A DNA stretch of 64,000 nt, from positions 62,798,902 to 62,862,901 of the forward strand of contig NC_091134.1 of the NCBI RefSeq assembly GCF_041381155.1, given 5' to 3'. Within the stretch, counting starts at the first letter, position 1; each line of letters starts with the position of its first letter. The DNA comes from Argopecten irradians (Eukaryota; Mollusca; Bivalvia; Pectinida; Pectinidae). The notes beneath the pieces were generated by a model, which was given only the letters and a program-made list of their open reading frames with translations, was not told the DNA's origin and ran no database searches. Positions 48,500-59,978 of the stretch are shown piece after piece. Position numbers and translations under genes: made by a program.

Positions 48500-50150
48500 T
48501 TTTAGAAGAAGGAGAAACAGCCAGCAACTGTGCCACCACTAAAGGACAAAGGTAAAAAGGTCATCAGGCACACATACCAAGGATGTCAAACGAAAATATG
48601 TGAAACTGCGGACATGATCTCCTGAAAGGATGAGTCAAATCAGAGCCCAGAAATTAGCAAGAGATGTGCTCTCATCTTAAACCTATCGAAAATCATTTCT
48701 TCTGTGTGATGAGAAGCAAAACGAATTACCACATTGATCCACCTAGAGACAGACTCTACTGACCCATTCTGACTCGCTTACCCTGTTTGATGGGTAGAGA
48801 CAACCGACAACAAGAACATCGAGTTAAACATTTAAGGCTCGACAAGGACAAAGTCACCTGTCCTAATTAGGAGCAACCTGGAACAGAGGGTATGGAAGTA
48901 TGGAAGGGGTTCTAATAGTCTCAGAGGAAATCCCAGGAGCCTGATTCTTAGCGAGAAAAGTGGGATCAATTACCAGAGCAACTGCAGAGACTTGGTTGAT
49001 CTCGTGATGCCCTAAGACATTTCCTCAAAAAATTCTTCCTGGATGAGGCTTCCAGTGATAGCCTTCACGCGTGAAGGTGGAGAATCTCAGTACGTGGATG
49101 CACCACATTGAACTGCGACGGCCTCGACTGTCAGATACCCGCAGCAGTTGATCCATAGGAAGAGACAGCGACTCGAAAAACCAAGGCTGCATCGGCCATA
49201 TGGGAGCTATGAGAAGAAGAGAGCATGGCTGCTCTCGAACCTTCTGGAACACTCTGCCCATCAGATTGACGGGGAATGCTAAAGCATTCATGCCGTTCCA
49301 ATTCAGAGAGAGGGCTTCCCAACACTGTGCTTCGGGAACCGAAGAGACATAGGTTGGCAACTACACACTCAGGGCCATGGCAAAATCATATGCGGTCTGT
49401 CCATGCTGGCAAACCGCCTGAAACATAGACAGTTGTAGCTGTCATTCCGTCATCACCGGTTGACGAAGCCCTTAGAGGGTGTCGGCCAGGATGTTCAAAC
49501 AGACTGTTAGATGTTTAACCTGGATTGTCAAATGCATCTGCAGGCAAAACAACAGAACCTTGATGGCCTGGGGGCACAGCACATGAGACTTCGTGCCCCT
49601 TGCTATACAGGCAAGCGACAACTGTAAAGTTGTCCATAGCCAGGCAGATCACTTGTGACTGAAGCACATCCCTCCCGCGGGGCCAACAGAACTGCTCTTA
49701 TCTATAGCATATTTATTATCCCCTTCCCACTCCCCGGACCGTATATGACCCTACAGGTAATCACCCCACCCTTTCATTAAAGCATTCATATACAGAGTCA
49801 AGGTGTGACTCGGCCTGCGAATAGGAACTACTAGAAGCACATTGTCCTAATTCGTCCACCAAGAGGCAAAGCCCTACACTGGCTTGGTTAAGAGAAGCTT
49901 CGCTTCCCAATACCTGAAGGCTTGAACCCAGTTGGCAAAAAGGAATATCTGCAGAGGCCTGGTGTGAATGGGACCACATCTACCAGGGAGTTGAAAAGTC
50001 CGAGGAACCACACACACACACACACACATGCTCACCCTCACCAACGGAAAGAATTATGCCTCATTGGGTCTCCATCCTGAAGTGAGGAAATTCCACGTGC
50101 TTGTTGAAAGCACTCAGATCGATCCAAGCTCCGGACCTTAAACATTCATA
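48500..50150 (-). mobile_element. DIRS-type tyrosine-recombinase retroelement, old fragment
   Basis: Read on the minus strand, the DNA keeps recognisable pieces in DIRS order. A reverse transcriptase piece near 50090-50150 has AWIDLSAFNKHVEFPHF and the METQ that follows. RNase H-like sequence at about 49450-49800 includes KVLLFCLQMHLTIQVKHL. A conserved piece at about 49025-49360 has LSLNWNGMNALAFPV and APIWPMQPWFFESLSLP. A tyrosine-recombinase-like piece lies near 48560-48730 (DRFKMRAH, EIMSAV). It is clearly dead, with many interruptions. The terminal repeats were not identified. The base composition is GC-richer than its surroundings. Confidence 0.75.
50009..50028. repeat. (CA)n microsatellite
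   Basis: About ten CA units inside the DIRS fragment. Confidence 0.9.
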
Positions 50151-51660
50151 TCTTTGATTAGCGTAGCAAATGTAAACTACGGTAATTATGACAATGACGT
50201 AAACACAATGATACCCGCGTTATATGAATACATTTGTTTTATCTATTTAAAATTATTTAGGTGATTTATTTGTTATTAGATGAACTACTGGCTTTTAGGA
50301 CTATATGGAATTATCTCTTTTTATAGATATATTTTTAAGATTTTAAGATTAAAAGCCCTTTTGTTTAGGACATGAAAACGCTAAGCTGGTAAATTCTGCA
50401 ATTCCTATAACTCTATCGTAGTGTTTAATCGTCTCGACATATTACCACAAGCCCTCTCTACCAACAAACCTGGAACGTCCCTAAATGTCCCTGGCCGTTA
50501 ATAGGACCAAACCAAATGTTTGGCTCAATTTTGATTTTATATGAAAAACTAAACTTCATATTCATTGCATAATATGTTTTATGTCAAAGATCACAAAAAA
50601 ACCTATCTTTGACTCGTATATATAATGTCTTATGAAATGAACCCTAATTAATTTTAAGATCTTAAATATAACTTGCTAACTAATAAGCTAGCATTTTCCT
50701 TTTCTTCACATGTAGGATGACTTAGATATACGACTAGATCAGCATTTTCAACGTTTAAAGAGCATATAGTACGTTCTGTGTATGTTTAGATGGAAATATA
50801 CAGTCATTTATAACACTATAAAATTTTAAATGAGGATTTAAATCACCTTTTGGCTACTTGGTTTGACAATATATGTTCACTTTACTGCCAAGCTCACGTA
50901 AATATAGTGATTTTTGGTAATACTGCCAAAATTGAATATAAGGTCTTATTTGTTTGTAAAAATAAAATCTATGTAAGTATTGCTATTTTCAAAATGTTGG
51001 CAAACGTCGGTGTTGAATAACAAATCAAAAGGTCTTTCAGGTTTATAACCATGGCAACCACGGCACATATAATTGCATACCTTTTTATCATTTCGATAAT
51101 ATTTTGCATACGACCATGAACGTGCCAATAGAATTATGACTTATTTCGTGCAAACATTTCCCTTTCCTTAAATCTAATTTGTAGCATTGGTTATAATGCG
51201 AAGTAGGATTTTGTTTTGCGTTTCAAAGTATAAGAATATCATGGTTGTTCTATGTTAGAGTTTATTATATGGCAGTTAGCTGTATGCTGATATTGAAAAT
51301 TTACATGCATTATTTCGCATAATACAATAATCCTGTATTCATATTGGTTAAAATGGTGCCACGTGATATGAAAAATAATATATATATATGTATGAGGTTA
51401 GTATGATCTCGTATTTGATTTGGATGATGAATTATCGTTCTTTGTCCCTAAAGTCATCAGCCAAATAGAGCGGCAAACAACGGTGATATCAAACGTCATG
51501 AAATACTTAGGATTAGCTAACAAAACTGAACTAAGACAACGAGTTGAAGTCTTTCGATGAGGTGAAATGAACTTTTTATTTTGGGACTTCCATCATATTT
51601 TGGATTCCTCACCAAAGTTTTACTATTTGTTTACAACAAATCAAACACTAATTAACACTT
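50151..51660. other. Non-coding, AT-rich
   Basis: The only structure noticed is a 26-base stretch at 50431-50456 that matches 4853-4878 with one difference. A minus-strand open frame at 50946-51128 contains CRGCHGYKPERPFDLLF but has no family I recognise. Confidence 0.45.
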
Positions 51661-51789
51661 CATAAATGACAAAAACAAAGAATTTCTTACTTTACTTGAC
51701 CTGTTTACATTTACGTACAATGCCCAACCTACATCAGAAACGTTTGAATTTCCAGAACGTTTCTCATAAAACTAACATCTCGCATATGT

Positions 51790-51970
51790 ATCAACCACCA
51801 TCTCACCATCTCATTTTAGTCATCTCGTCTCAATCGCCATATCAATCCACCATTTCGACTCAACCGCTATCTCACTTCTACCGCCATCTCACTTCGACCA
51901 CCATCTCGTCTCAACCGCTATCTCACTTCTACCCTCATCTCGTCTCATCTACCGTTTCACCTCAACCACT
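51790..51970. repeat. Imperfect minisatellite of 14-15 base units
   Basis: Variants of CCATCTCACTTCTACCG and CGTCTCAACCGCTATCTCA alternate about twelve times. The long open frame that covers it (51666-52118) is largely low-complexity Ser/Thr/Gln/Pro and His. Confidence 0.7.
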
Positions 51971-51992
51971 CTCTCTATGTAACATTGAAGAC

Positions 51993-52118
51993 ATGCACAA
52001 AATCCAAATTGTGTGTATCATACTGGTTATATTCCTTGGTGTTTATATCAATACAATTCAGGCATTTGGTCTGCAAAAATACAAAAAAGCAGATCCTGTT
52101 GCAGAACAACAAATATAA
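51993..52118 (+). CDS. Possible 41-residue secreted peptide (hypothetical)
   Basis: The ATG at 51993 opens MHKIQIVCIILVIFLGVYIN and a TIQA end that would suit signal peptidase. A short polar tail (FGLQKYKKADPVAEQQI) and a stop follow. Signal-peptide character is clear by eye. However, the frame is short and sits beside a minisatellite in a repeat-rich area. No family is recognised. It could be chance. Confidence 0.25.
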   Translation: MHKIQIVCIILVIFLGVYINTIQAFGLQKYKKADPVAEQQI

Positions 52119-52461
52119 TCAAATTACACAGATAAAACTAAATAGGGAATAATTAACAATTAACTGATAGCATATTTAGTTATATATAATAGAATTATAA
52201 ATTATCTATTATAGTTCACACAATTACTTTATACTATATTCATTTGTCATATAACACCGAAGAACAGTATGTTTTACGGACAAGTGAATAGTACTCACAA
52301 ATATAAACTAATGATAACTCATCCTAAGAAAGGATTATGGAGTTTCACATTCACATTACATGTTGATGTTCGATATTACAGATAGTGCATGTGAACAAAT
52401 ACAAGCATTCTGTAATATACACAGATATACGAATAAAAAATACAATACAATAAAAATCTTC

Positions 52462-52531
52462 ACATTATCGGATTCGAACTCACTACGTACACAGCTAGTT
52501 CAACACAATCGTCTACCACGCTATCGACTAC
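52462..52531 (-). repeat. tRNA-like SINE head (Pol III box A and box B)
   Basis: On the minus strand, TAGCGTGGTAGA (box A, complement of 52512-52523) is followed at tRNA-like spacing by GAGTTCGAATCC (box B, complement of 52470-52481). The sequences that should form the acceptor stem do not pair, so this is not a working tRNA gene. A T-rich tail continues toward 52390. It is most likely a tRNA-derived SINE remnant. Confidence 0.55.
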
Positions 52532-52644
52532 GCTATCGAATACATTATCATTATAGTTGACAAATAAATATACTGATAGGCATTTACAACAAGTTTCAAA
52601 TGTCGAATCGATCATGTTTTAAAAATAAATGATCTGACAATTCC

Positions 52645-52663
52645 ATATATATATATATATATA
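52645..52663. repeat. (AT)n microsatellite
   Basis: About nine AT units, uninterrupted. Confidence 0.9.
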
Positions 52664-52716
52664 CGATCAAATATGAATACATCTAGAGTACTTACATGAT
52701 TCATAAGCGTTAAGTT

Positions 52717-53721
52717 GTAACTTGGTTGATTATTGTAGATGTATTTAAATGCGTGCTAGCTGTCTTCTAGAGGATCATCTGGAACTGACCAGCTCTTACC
52801 AAGGAGATATGGTTTGAACTGACCAGTTGATCTGATTGGCCGAAATCTATCGTTACTTTCCGTAGGGTTTAATTTTCTTTAATACGCTGATTATTTATAA
52901 TCGTATAAAATTTAAATGTTTACAATTAAAAAAAAAACATATGCTATATATAAAATAACTTATAAAATATCACATATAGTTTTTGACTAAATGTCACATG
53001 ACTATCACGTGACCTTGATAGTCTATATTTAAAATACATATAACAAGTGAATACAAGGTCTGAACAATTCACCTTGTTACATTCTTCCCTGCTTAAGGTT
53101 GGTGTCTTAACAACCTTCTTAATTCAACAGTACCGATACAAAAATTGTTTTAATTTACGTGTACAGTATTAGTTGACCAATATTCTCAATATAATTTCAA
53201 AGTAATTATCAAGCTAAGTAAGCTACGGAAAAGATTTGAATAAAACATATTTCTTATCTTGTACAAATCTAGCGCGTACAAAACAATATTGTATCTGAGC
53301 TTTAAAACTAACTGTTTTGACTGAACACTGCAAAACTACAGAAATGTATATCACTTATACTGTGAAAAATCGCTAAAGCTCCCCTGTAGTGTTCGTCCTA
53401 ACGATTACTGATGGATGTGCCTAACATCGCAACAGCTTGACTAAAATCTTGGAAATTAGGAGGTGGGCAAGGCCTTACAATAGCCGACATCTAGTCGTTC
53501 ACGACCGTTGCAGGCTTCAATGCTGTCTTAGGGAGATAATGGGGGTTGGAATGCATCCCTTTGTTCCGACGTTCGAATACCCTTCGTCTCCTTGCTGGCC
53601 CTTGGCTCCCTAACTCCGTCTCTGACTCAGTATCTCTCGTGACGCACTTCTCGGGAGTTTGTCGTTGCAAGGCAGGTTGAGCCTGCTTTAATAACGTTTC
53701 GTCATTACTGTCACTAGTATT
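52717..53721 (-). mobile_element. 3' end of an older LTR retroelement, cut by the next Gypsy element
   Basis: A probable LTR at 52717-53081 has TGTAAC / GTTACA ends. Beside it, on the minus strand, lies a purine-rich tract (AAGCAGGGAAGAA). Between about 53510 and 53721 the minus strand codes for a basic, polar tail containing GPARRRRVFERRNK, of the kind found at the end of Gypsy pol proteins. The rest of the element is not in the expected place, because the LTR of the 53.7-63 kb element begins at 53722. Confidence 0.5.
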
Positions 53722-54508
53722 GTAACGGTTTCCGCCCCTGGCTCAACCTCTTTAAATATGGAGCACGTACTATTTAAATGACTTGACAAACCCGAATCCA
53801 ATATTTCCAATACACCTCATACATCCAACGATCCCACATTCCAATACTCCAATACACATTGGATACACACTCACACTCAAATGACCCCGAGGCAATTCAA
53901 TACGTCACGAGAGGTCGCTACTATGCACTGCTACTGTGCACAAGATGGCGGCTCCCTAGACTGGCTACCAGTCTCTAGAATATTAAACAAATCACTAAAA
54001 AATGGCTTGATTATTTTTGTCTCTACTACATGCCTGATTCTAGATTTAAACTAGATGGAGATAATCTAGTAAAGAACTCTGCTGAGAAAGTCTTATCAGC
54101 AACTTAGGGTCTGGTGGCCAGTCTAGCGGCTCCCATACTTTCACGCAACGTGCACACTCTCTGGCAAAATATTAGATTCTCGCTCGTTTTAGAGGACTCA
54201 TACACCGGACTTACAGTTAAACCAGACTTTAAAGGTAAAACCATATGAACAATGATAATAAAACACGTGAAAAACTCTTTAGTAAACAATAATGAGCAAG
54301 CATGCTCGTTTTACATCTAACACTGTACTGTCTATAGTGACAGCACGCTTATCACAGTATCAGAGTATCTCAACTTCATATTAAAAATACAAACTATATA
54401 ACTCTACAATCCAAGATTCTTATGCACTCTTGACAATGAATATTGTCATTAATAATATCAATACACATAAAGTACTGCTATTTACATAGTAAAAATGCAC
54501 TTTTTACA
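53722..54508 (-). repeat. 3' LTR of the 53.7-63 kb Gypsy element, carrying a MITE
   Basis: Plus-strand ends TGTAACGG and TTTTTACA; a pyrimidine run TCTCCCCTC (the polypurine tract of the other strand) follows at 54509. The MITE at 53957-54125 accounts for much of its extra length. Confidence 0.85.
53957..54125. mobile_element. 169-bp MITE nested in the LTR, 8-9 bp target duplication
   Basis: The ends are TAGACTGGCTACCAGTCTC and the complement of TAGACTGGCCACCAGACCC. GCGGCTCCC occurs on both sides (53948-53956 and 54126-54134). The sister LTR has a single GCGGCTCCC at the matching point (near 62814-62822) and no insert. An 8-base duplication would suit hAT, a 9-base one Mutator-like elements; the sequence cannot decide. 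Confidence 0.88.
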
Positions 54509-55925
54509 TCTCCCCTCACATAAATTTTTGTGTCCCTACAAAACACAACTGTACAAAATATAATAATCTTACACAAGGGTTTTTACACAAAAGATTCATA
54601 CTCTCATATATATGGGATCTCTTTCTCTCCATATTTAAAAAATAAAATACAGTTAAAATTTGAGTTTCAAAACTCATAAATTATATCACAGTCTGATACC
54701 TAAGTATCAGTGTAGTACAATAACTCACTGATATGTTTATGCTTTCCAGCTGACAGTTAATAAATATAGTTAATGAATAATTTAAGTGTAACATTTCTCT
54801 ACCATGAATTTAAAGTGAACATTTAAAGTTTCTATTCTTTACAGAGTTTGATAATTTTACCATTTCCTAATATAATCTTGTATCTTCGCTTTTACACAAC
54901 ATTAAGCGAATAAATAACAAAATTTAACTGTCAATATTACCATTATGCATATTAAATTTCAAAACTATACATCTTTGTTGTTCACTATATAGTACTTTAG
55001 TACTACCGTACTGAAAATACAGCTATCACATACAAGTGACATTCTTATTTACCTTTCTCATATAATTCTCACAAAAATGATAAATCTCACATATGAGATC
55101 TCCAATTATATTGGAATATGAATTCCGTGGATACAATTTCCACTAAATACAACTGCTCTTCCTGTTAGAACATTTAAATTAAATATTGGTATAGCATGAG
55201 AGCAATTCTCATAGAACTTTAAGTCTTTTCTCACAAATGAGAATTCTCATAGATATTTTACAATATTTTCGAGTATTATAAAAATACTTTACACTATTTC
55301 TTACATAGAAATATTTTCTAAAAATTTCTTACATAGAAATTTTAGGTGCATATGACTTCGAAATTTAAATTCTGGAAACAAGATTCACAAATCCAGAAAG
55401 TATACTATAAGTTAAACTGGAATACAACATTTTCCACCACAAGTGAACATTTCATTTATATATAAATAGATATACAGAATACAAAACTTACTAAGAACCT
55501 GGCCTATCAGTATCAATATGAACTGGATGTACAATTGTTTCAAAAAATTATATTATCCCTATCGTCATATAATAAGATTAAAAGTTAATTATCCAATTAT
55601 TATAGAACTACTACATTATTTTTCTAACTCTGTTCTTTACCACCATATACTATAAATGACTAGAAGTATCAACAGTTTCATCCTGAATATAATTTATCCT
55701 AAGTTCACTAATACGTGAGTTAACCTTATATGAAATAATTGATGATACTCTCTATTATGCGCCAGTGACTTACGATCTTACGACTTTTACAGTACGCCAG
55801 AGGATCACATCCTGTTCTGCAAAACATGTATAACCATTTACCCACTTATTTTAACCCTTATTTCCCAATAAGAAAATTCACATTTAGGACAAAATAATTG
55901 AATACTTACATTTAAAAAGATATAT
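54509..55925 (-). other. 3' non-coding part of the Gypsy element
   Basis: About 1.4 kb of AT-rich sequence between the integrase end and the 3' LTR. No envelope-like or other coding sequence was recognised. Confidence 0.6.
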
Positions 55926-57300
55926 TTAATTCCTTCCCCGAACGACATGCACTTCACTCCTAGGTCTTCTACGTTGGGTTCTTCCTGGCCTGGTGGTCTG
56001 CCTAGGTGGTGGATTCGGTCTTGGTCGCTGAAAGGGTCTGCGGATTGTTGGTCTTTGGCCTCTGTTCTCCATCGATATCTCTCTCAAAGTCTGGCCCTGA
56101 TGGCGGAGTTCACGCAACATCTGGAATAAGATATTCTGAGTGCAGCCGCTCTCCTCTCTGATTGTGTTTGTCAACCGACGTAGTTCCTCCTGTACCGTAT
56201 TGGCTGTTGTTGGATGGTTAGGTACTGTTGCAATCTCAGGAATGTTCTTTTTAGCAGCTCAACATATTCTCCATAGTATGTAAGTTTTTCACCAGTACAG
56301 GTCTGGCTGCCATAAACAATCTCCGTTGGAAGACGGACCTCCCTGCCTAACATCATAAGGTTTGGAGTCATGGATGTAGAATCATGTTGACTAGATCTGT
56401 AAGCTGCTGCTATACAACCAAGGTTCAGGTCCCAGTCTGTCTGCTCATCTTGTAAGTATGAACGTATCATACTAATTAATGTACGGTTAAATCGTTCAGT
56501 CAATCCATTACATCTGGGATTCCTGGGACTGGTTCGAGTCTTCCTTATTTCAAGCAAACGACATAATTCTTTGAAGACTTCGCTCTCATAGCAACTTCCC
56601 TTGTCGGAATGCATGGACAATGGACACCCGTATCGACTGATGAATTCGTCCAAGATCTTGTTGGCACATGTAATAGCAGTCTGGTCTGGAACTGGAAGGA
56701 CCTCTACCCATTTGGTAAAATAATCTGTAACGACCAAAATATATCTATTTCCTCTTCTGGAGCTTGGTAATGGACCAATCAGGTCTGTCGCTACCATATC
56801 TAATGGTGCTCCGACACCCATGGTTCCCATTGGAGCCTTCTTCTTCTTGTTAGCTGGTTTATTCTTAGCACATTTGTCGCAACTGGCTACCCATCTGTCA
56901 ATGTCTTCATTCATTCCGAACCAATAGAAGTTTTGCTTTACTCGTGCTTTGGTTTTCTTTCGACCTAAATGACCTGAAAGTAAACCGTCATGCATGTACT
57001 GTAAGACTTCATTTCTTATTGTTTTAGGTACTAATAACTGTGAAAATTTCCCTGATTTGTCCTTGCGTTCAAACTGCTTAACTATTACCCCATCTTCAAT
57101 TTCAAGATTCTCCCAAACATTCCAATAGTGTCGCAATGCTGGGCTATCTTGTTGTAAACATTTTCCATCTGGACGCTGGTTCAAAAGTTTATACTTAAGT
57201 ATCCCATCGATATCATCATCTTCTTTCTGCAGTTTGGATAGCTCTCCTTGTGTGTACCCAGCGCGCCAAGTGGTTTTCATCCATATTGACTTCAAGACTT
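55926..57300 (-). CDS. Integrase region of the Gypsy element
   Basis: The HHCC motif is HDGLLSGHLGRKKTKARVKQ with CDKCAKNK. The DDE core includes ATDLIGPLPSS, MHSDKGSCYESE and CNGLTERFNRTL. The region ends in an Arg/Pro-rich tail (RRPFQRPRPNPPPRQTTRP). It lies after RNase H, the normal Gypsy position. Confidence 0.88.
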
Positions 57301-57573
57301 GAGGGGTCGCTGATTGAACTCTGGGGCTGCTGGATTAAGGTGCTATCTTCTTCATCTGCTATTCATAGCTCTGGTGGTAACTATTGGTATATCTTCTGAC
57401 TCGCCAAGTACATTTGTGTTGTCATCTTCAGCCCTGTCCATAGCTCTAGTTTTCACCATTTGTACTTTGTCGCTATTAGAGTTGTAGCTAGTAGAGTTGA
57501 TATGGTGCATGTCAACACTTCGCTTCCGACACTTTTTGCATGGGCCACACCTAAGTGGTTCTAAATTGTCCTC

Positions 57574-59550
57574 TTAGTTACAGTCTTGTGGGTTTAAACA
57601 TCTAGACATGAAATCTGAGTTTCCATGCTTTTGTCCAGGACGATACTCTATAGCAAAATTATAAGCTGACAAAATCTCTATCCAGCGTGCTATACGTCCT
57701 TTAGGCTCCTTAAGTTTAAACAACCATACAAGGGCCTGATGATCTGTTCGAACTAAGAACTTTCTGCCTAACAGGTATTGACGATAATATTCGATAAAGT
57801 ATCGTACTGCTAGAAGCTCTTTGTCAGTAATACAGTAGTTCTTTTCTGCCTTGTTCATCGTACGACTTCCATATGCTATTACTCTCTCTACCATCTTGTA
57901 CTTGGCTTAATACTGCTCCAAGGCTATGATCACTAGCATCAGTATCCAATATAAACTCTCCAGTATCCTGTGGGTATCCCATGATAGTGGGTCCTGATAG
58001 GATTGTCTTTAAAGTGTCAAAGGCTTCTTCACATTCCTCACTCCAAAGGAATTTTATACCTTTCTTGGTTAACTCAACCAGAGGTTTTACTATCTTTGAG
58101 AAATTTGGTACAAAGCGACGATAATAGCTTCCCATCCCTATCAGTCTTCTAACTTCAGTTACATTGTTGGGTTTAGGTAATTGTTGTATCTTAATAGTGT
58201 TATCTGGACTTGGTCTTACACCTTCAGCAGAAACAATGTGTCCTAGGAAATTAACTTCAGCTTGAAATAGATGACATTTTTCGCCTTTGAGTTTTAATCC
58301 TGCCTCCTGTATCCTGGTTAGAACCTCATCTGGTCTTTCCATTTGTTCTTCAAAGTTCTTCCCAAAGATAACTATATCATCCAAGTATATAAGACAACTT
58401 TTCCATTGTAGTCCCTGTAACACAAGTTCCATAAGTCTCTGGAATGTAGCAGGAGCACTAGAGAGTCCGAACGGCATTGCTTTGAATTCATACAACCCGT
58501 ACTTTGTGACAAATGCTGTTTGTGGTATATCTTCCTCTCGGACTGGAACTTTATGATATCCCGCAGTAAGATCTAAAGCACTAAAGAATGTTGCACCAGT
58601 TACGGAGTCTAAACAGTCTTGGACTCTTGGTAAAGGAAAAGCATCATTAGTGGTTACAGCGTTAAGCTGTCTGTAATCAACACAAGGTCTGACTTTACCA
58701 TTCTTCTTCTTTACAAGCACAATAGGACTTGCCCATGGTGATGTTGATTTTCTGATTATTCCTTCTGATTCCATCTGTTGAATAGCTTCCTGCTCTGTGT
58801 ATGCAAAAGCACGAGGGACTCGACGAGGACGTTGCTTTATCGGTCTAGCACTGCCTGTCTCTATAGTGTGTTCTATCAGATGTGTAATACCCAGATAGGT
58901 TTTTGAGAAACTATCTTTAAATTTATTTAGGAAGCTGGCTATTTGTTGTTTTTCTTCTGGCGGTCTTCCGTTACTGGCTGACTGATACAGTTCTTCTAGA
59001 TGTGTTGGTACAGCTTTTGGTGTTCGTTCTACTGTTGTCACCTTTGTTTGCCTTAGCTTCTCGAGTTTCTGATCTCGTCTAGGCTCTGCAAGTTTAATTC
59101 TCCTAATTCCCGTAAAGTTATTTCTTTGTTCTACATTTTCCTCCTTCAGCACTTCACAACAGTCGTCTATAAACTCTGCTTGACCTATTACAGCATTCTG
59201 TTTAATCTTCACTGTTTCATCAAAAGGATTCATAAGGCGTACTTTAGAGGTAACATTTTCTTTTATATCGGCTAGAGAGGCTGACATCAATAATGGATAT
59301 CTTTCTGAAAAGTCTTCAGATTGCTCGATTATACAGTCTTGCTTAGATAATTCATCATCTGTTTCAAATCTGTCTACATAAACATTAATGATCCTCTCAC
59401 AACCTCCAGGCACTTCATAATCTTCAGCAGCTGTAACCTTCCGCAGCGGCTGTGGACATCCAACCTGAATGCAGGCTATTTCTTCACCATTCAATTTTAG
59501 GATACCTTCACTGAGTTTAATATCTGCTGGTCCTTCCTCTCCTTTCATAA
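57574..59550 (-). CDS. Reverse transcriptase and RNase H region of the Gypsy element
   Basis: Motifs in order are IRKSTSPWASPIVLVKKKNG, CVDYRQLNAVT, ALDLTAGYHKVPV, AMPFGLSSAPATFQRLME and the active-site YLDD. The connection segment NFLGHIVSAEGVRPS and RNase H motifs LDTDASDHSLGAVLSQ and VRTDHQALVWLFK follow. Confidence 0.9.
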
Positions 59551-59617
59551 GAACATCCAGCCCCAGTAAACCCTCAGTCTCTATTTCAGCTAAAACTAAT
59601 TCTTTCCTGAATTTAAG

Positions 59618-59850
59618 TTGGCCTATTTAATGTCAAATTCTGCTCTGCCTTGCTCTCTTAGTTGTTCTCCACTGACACCTGTCAACATGTCCGAAGGAAT
59701 CAGGGTAGGTTTCCTCTCGTCTGGTATCTTCTCATATACCCTGTTTGAAAGTACAGTTCGAGCAGCACCGGTGTCTGCTGTGAACATCACCTTGGTCCCC
59801 TGGACCTTACCCCTAACATACACGCCATCACTCCTTAGTACTTGACGCCC
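59618..59850 (-). CDS. Aspartic protease region of the Gypsy element
   Basis: FTADTGAARTVLS is the DTGA active site of a retropepsin. The flap and C-terminal part fit the family. Confidence 0.75.
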
Positions 59851-59978
59851 AATTATGTTTGATTCCCCATGTTTTCTCTTTAGTGTTGTCTCACAAGTTT
59901 TTTTTCAGGTCGTCCATAGATTGTTGGCCTTCACTCTTTTCTGGTGGGTCTCCTCCTGGCCTACTGAGTCAACCCTCT

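Noticed and set aside
49761-49979. Separate small gene on the minus strand
   Set aside because: It lies inside the DIRS fossil and is one of its residual frames.
51666-51990. Ser/Thr/Gln/His-rich protein in a 150-codon frame
   Set aside because: The frame is produced by the 14-15 base minisatellite and has no other support.
52462-52531. Functional tRNA gene on the minus strand
   Set aside because: Box A and box B are present, but the acceptor-stem bases do not pair and no good anticodon arm forms.
54509-55925. Envelope gene between integrase and the 3' LTR
   Set aside because: No long frame, signal peptide or membrane segment is present on the minus strand in this 1.4 kb.
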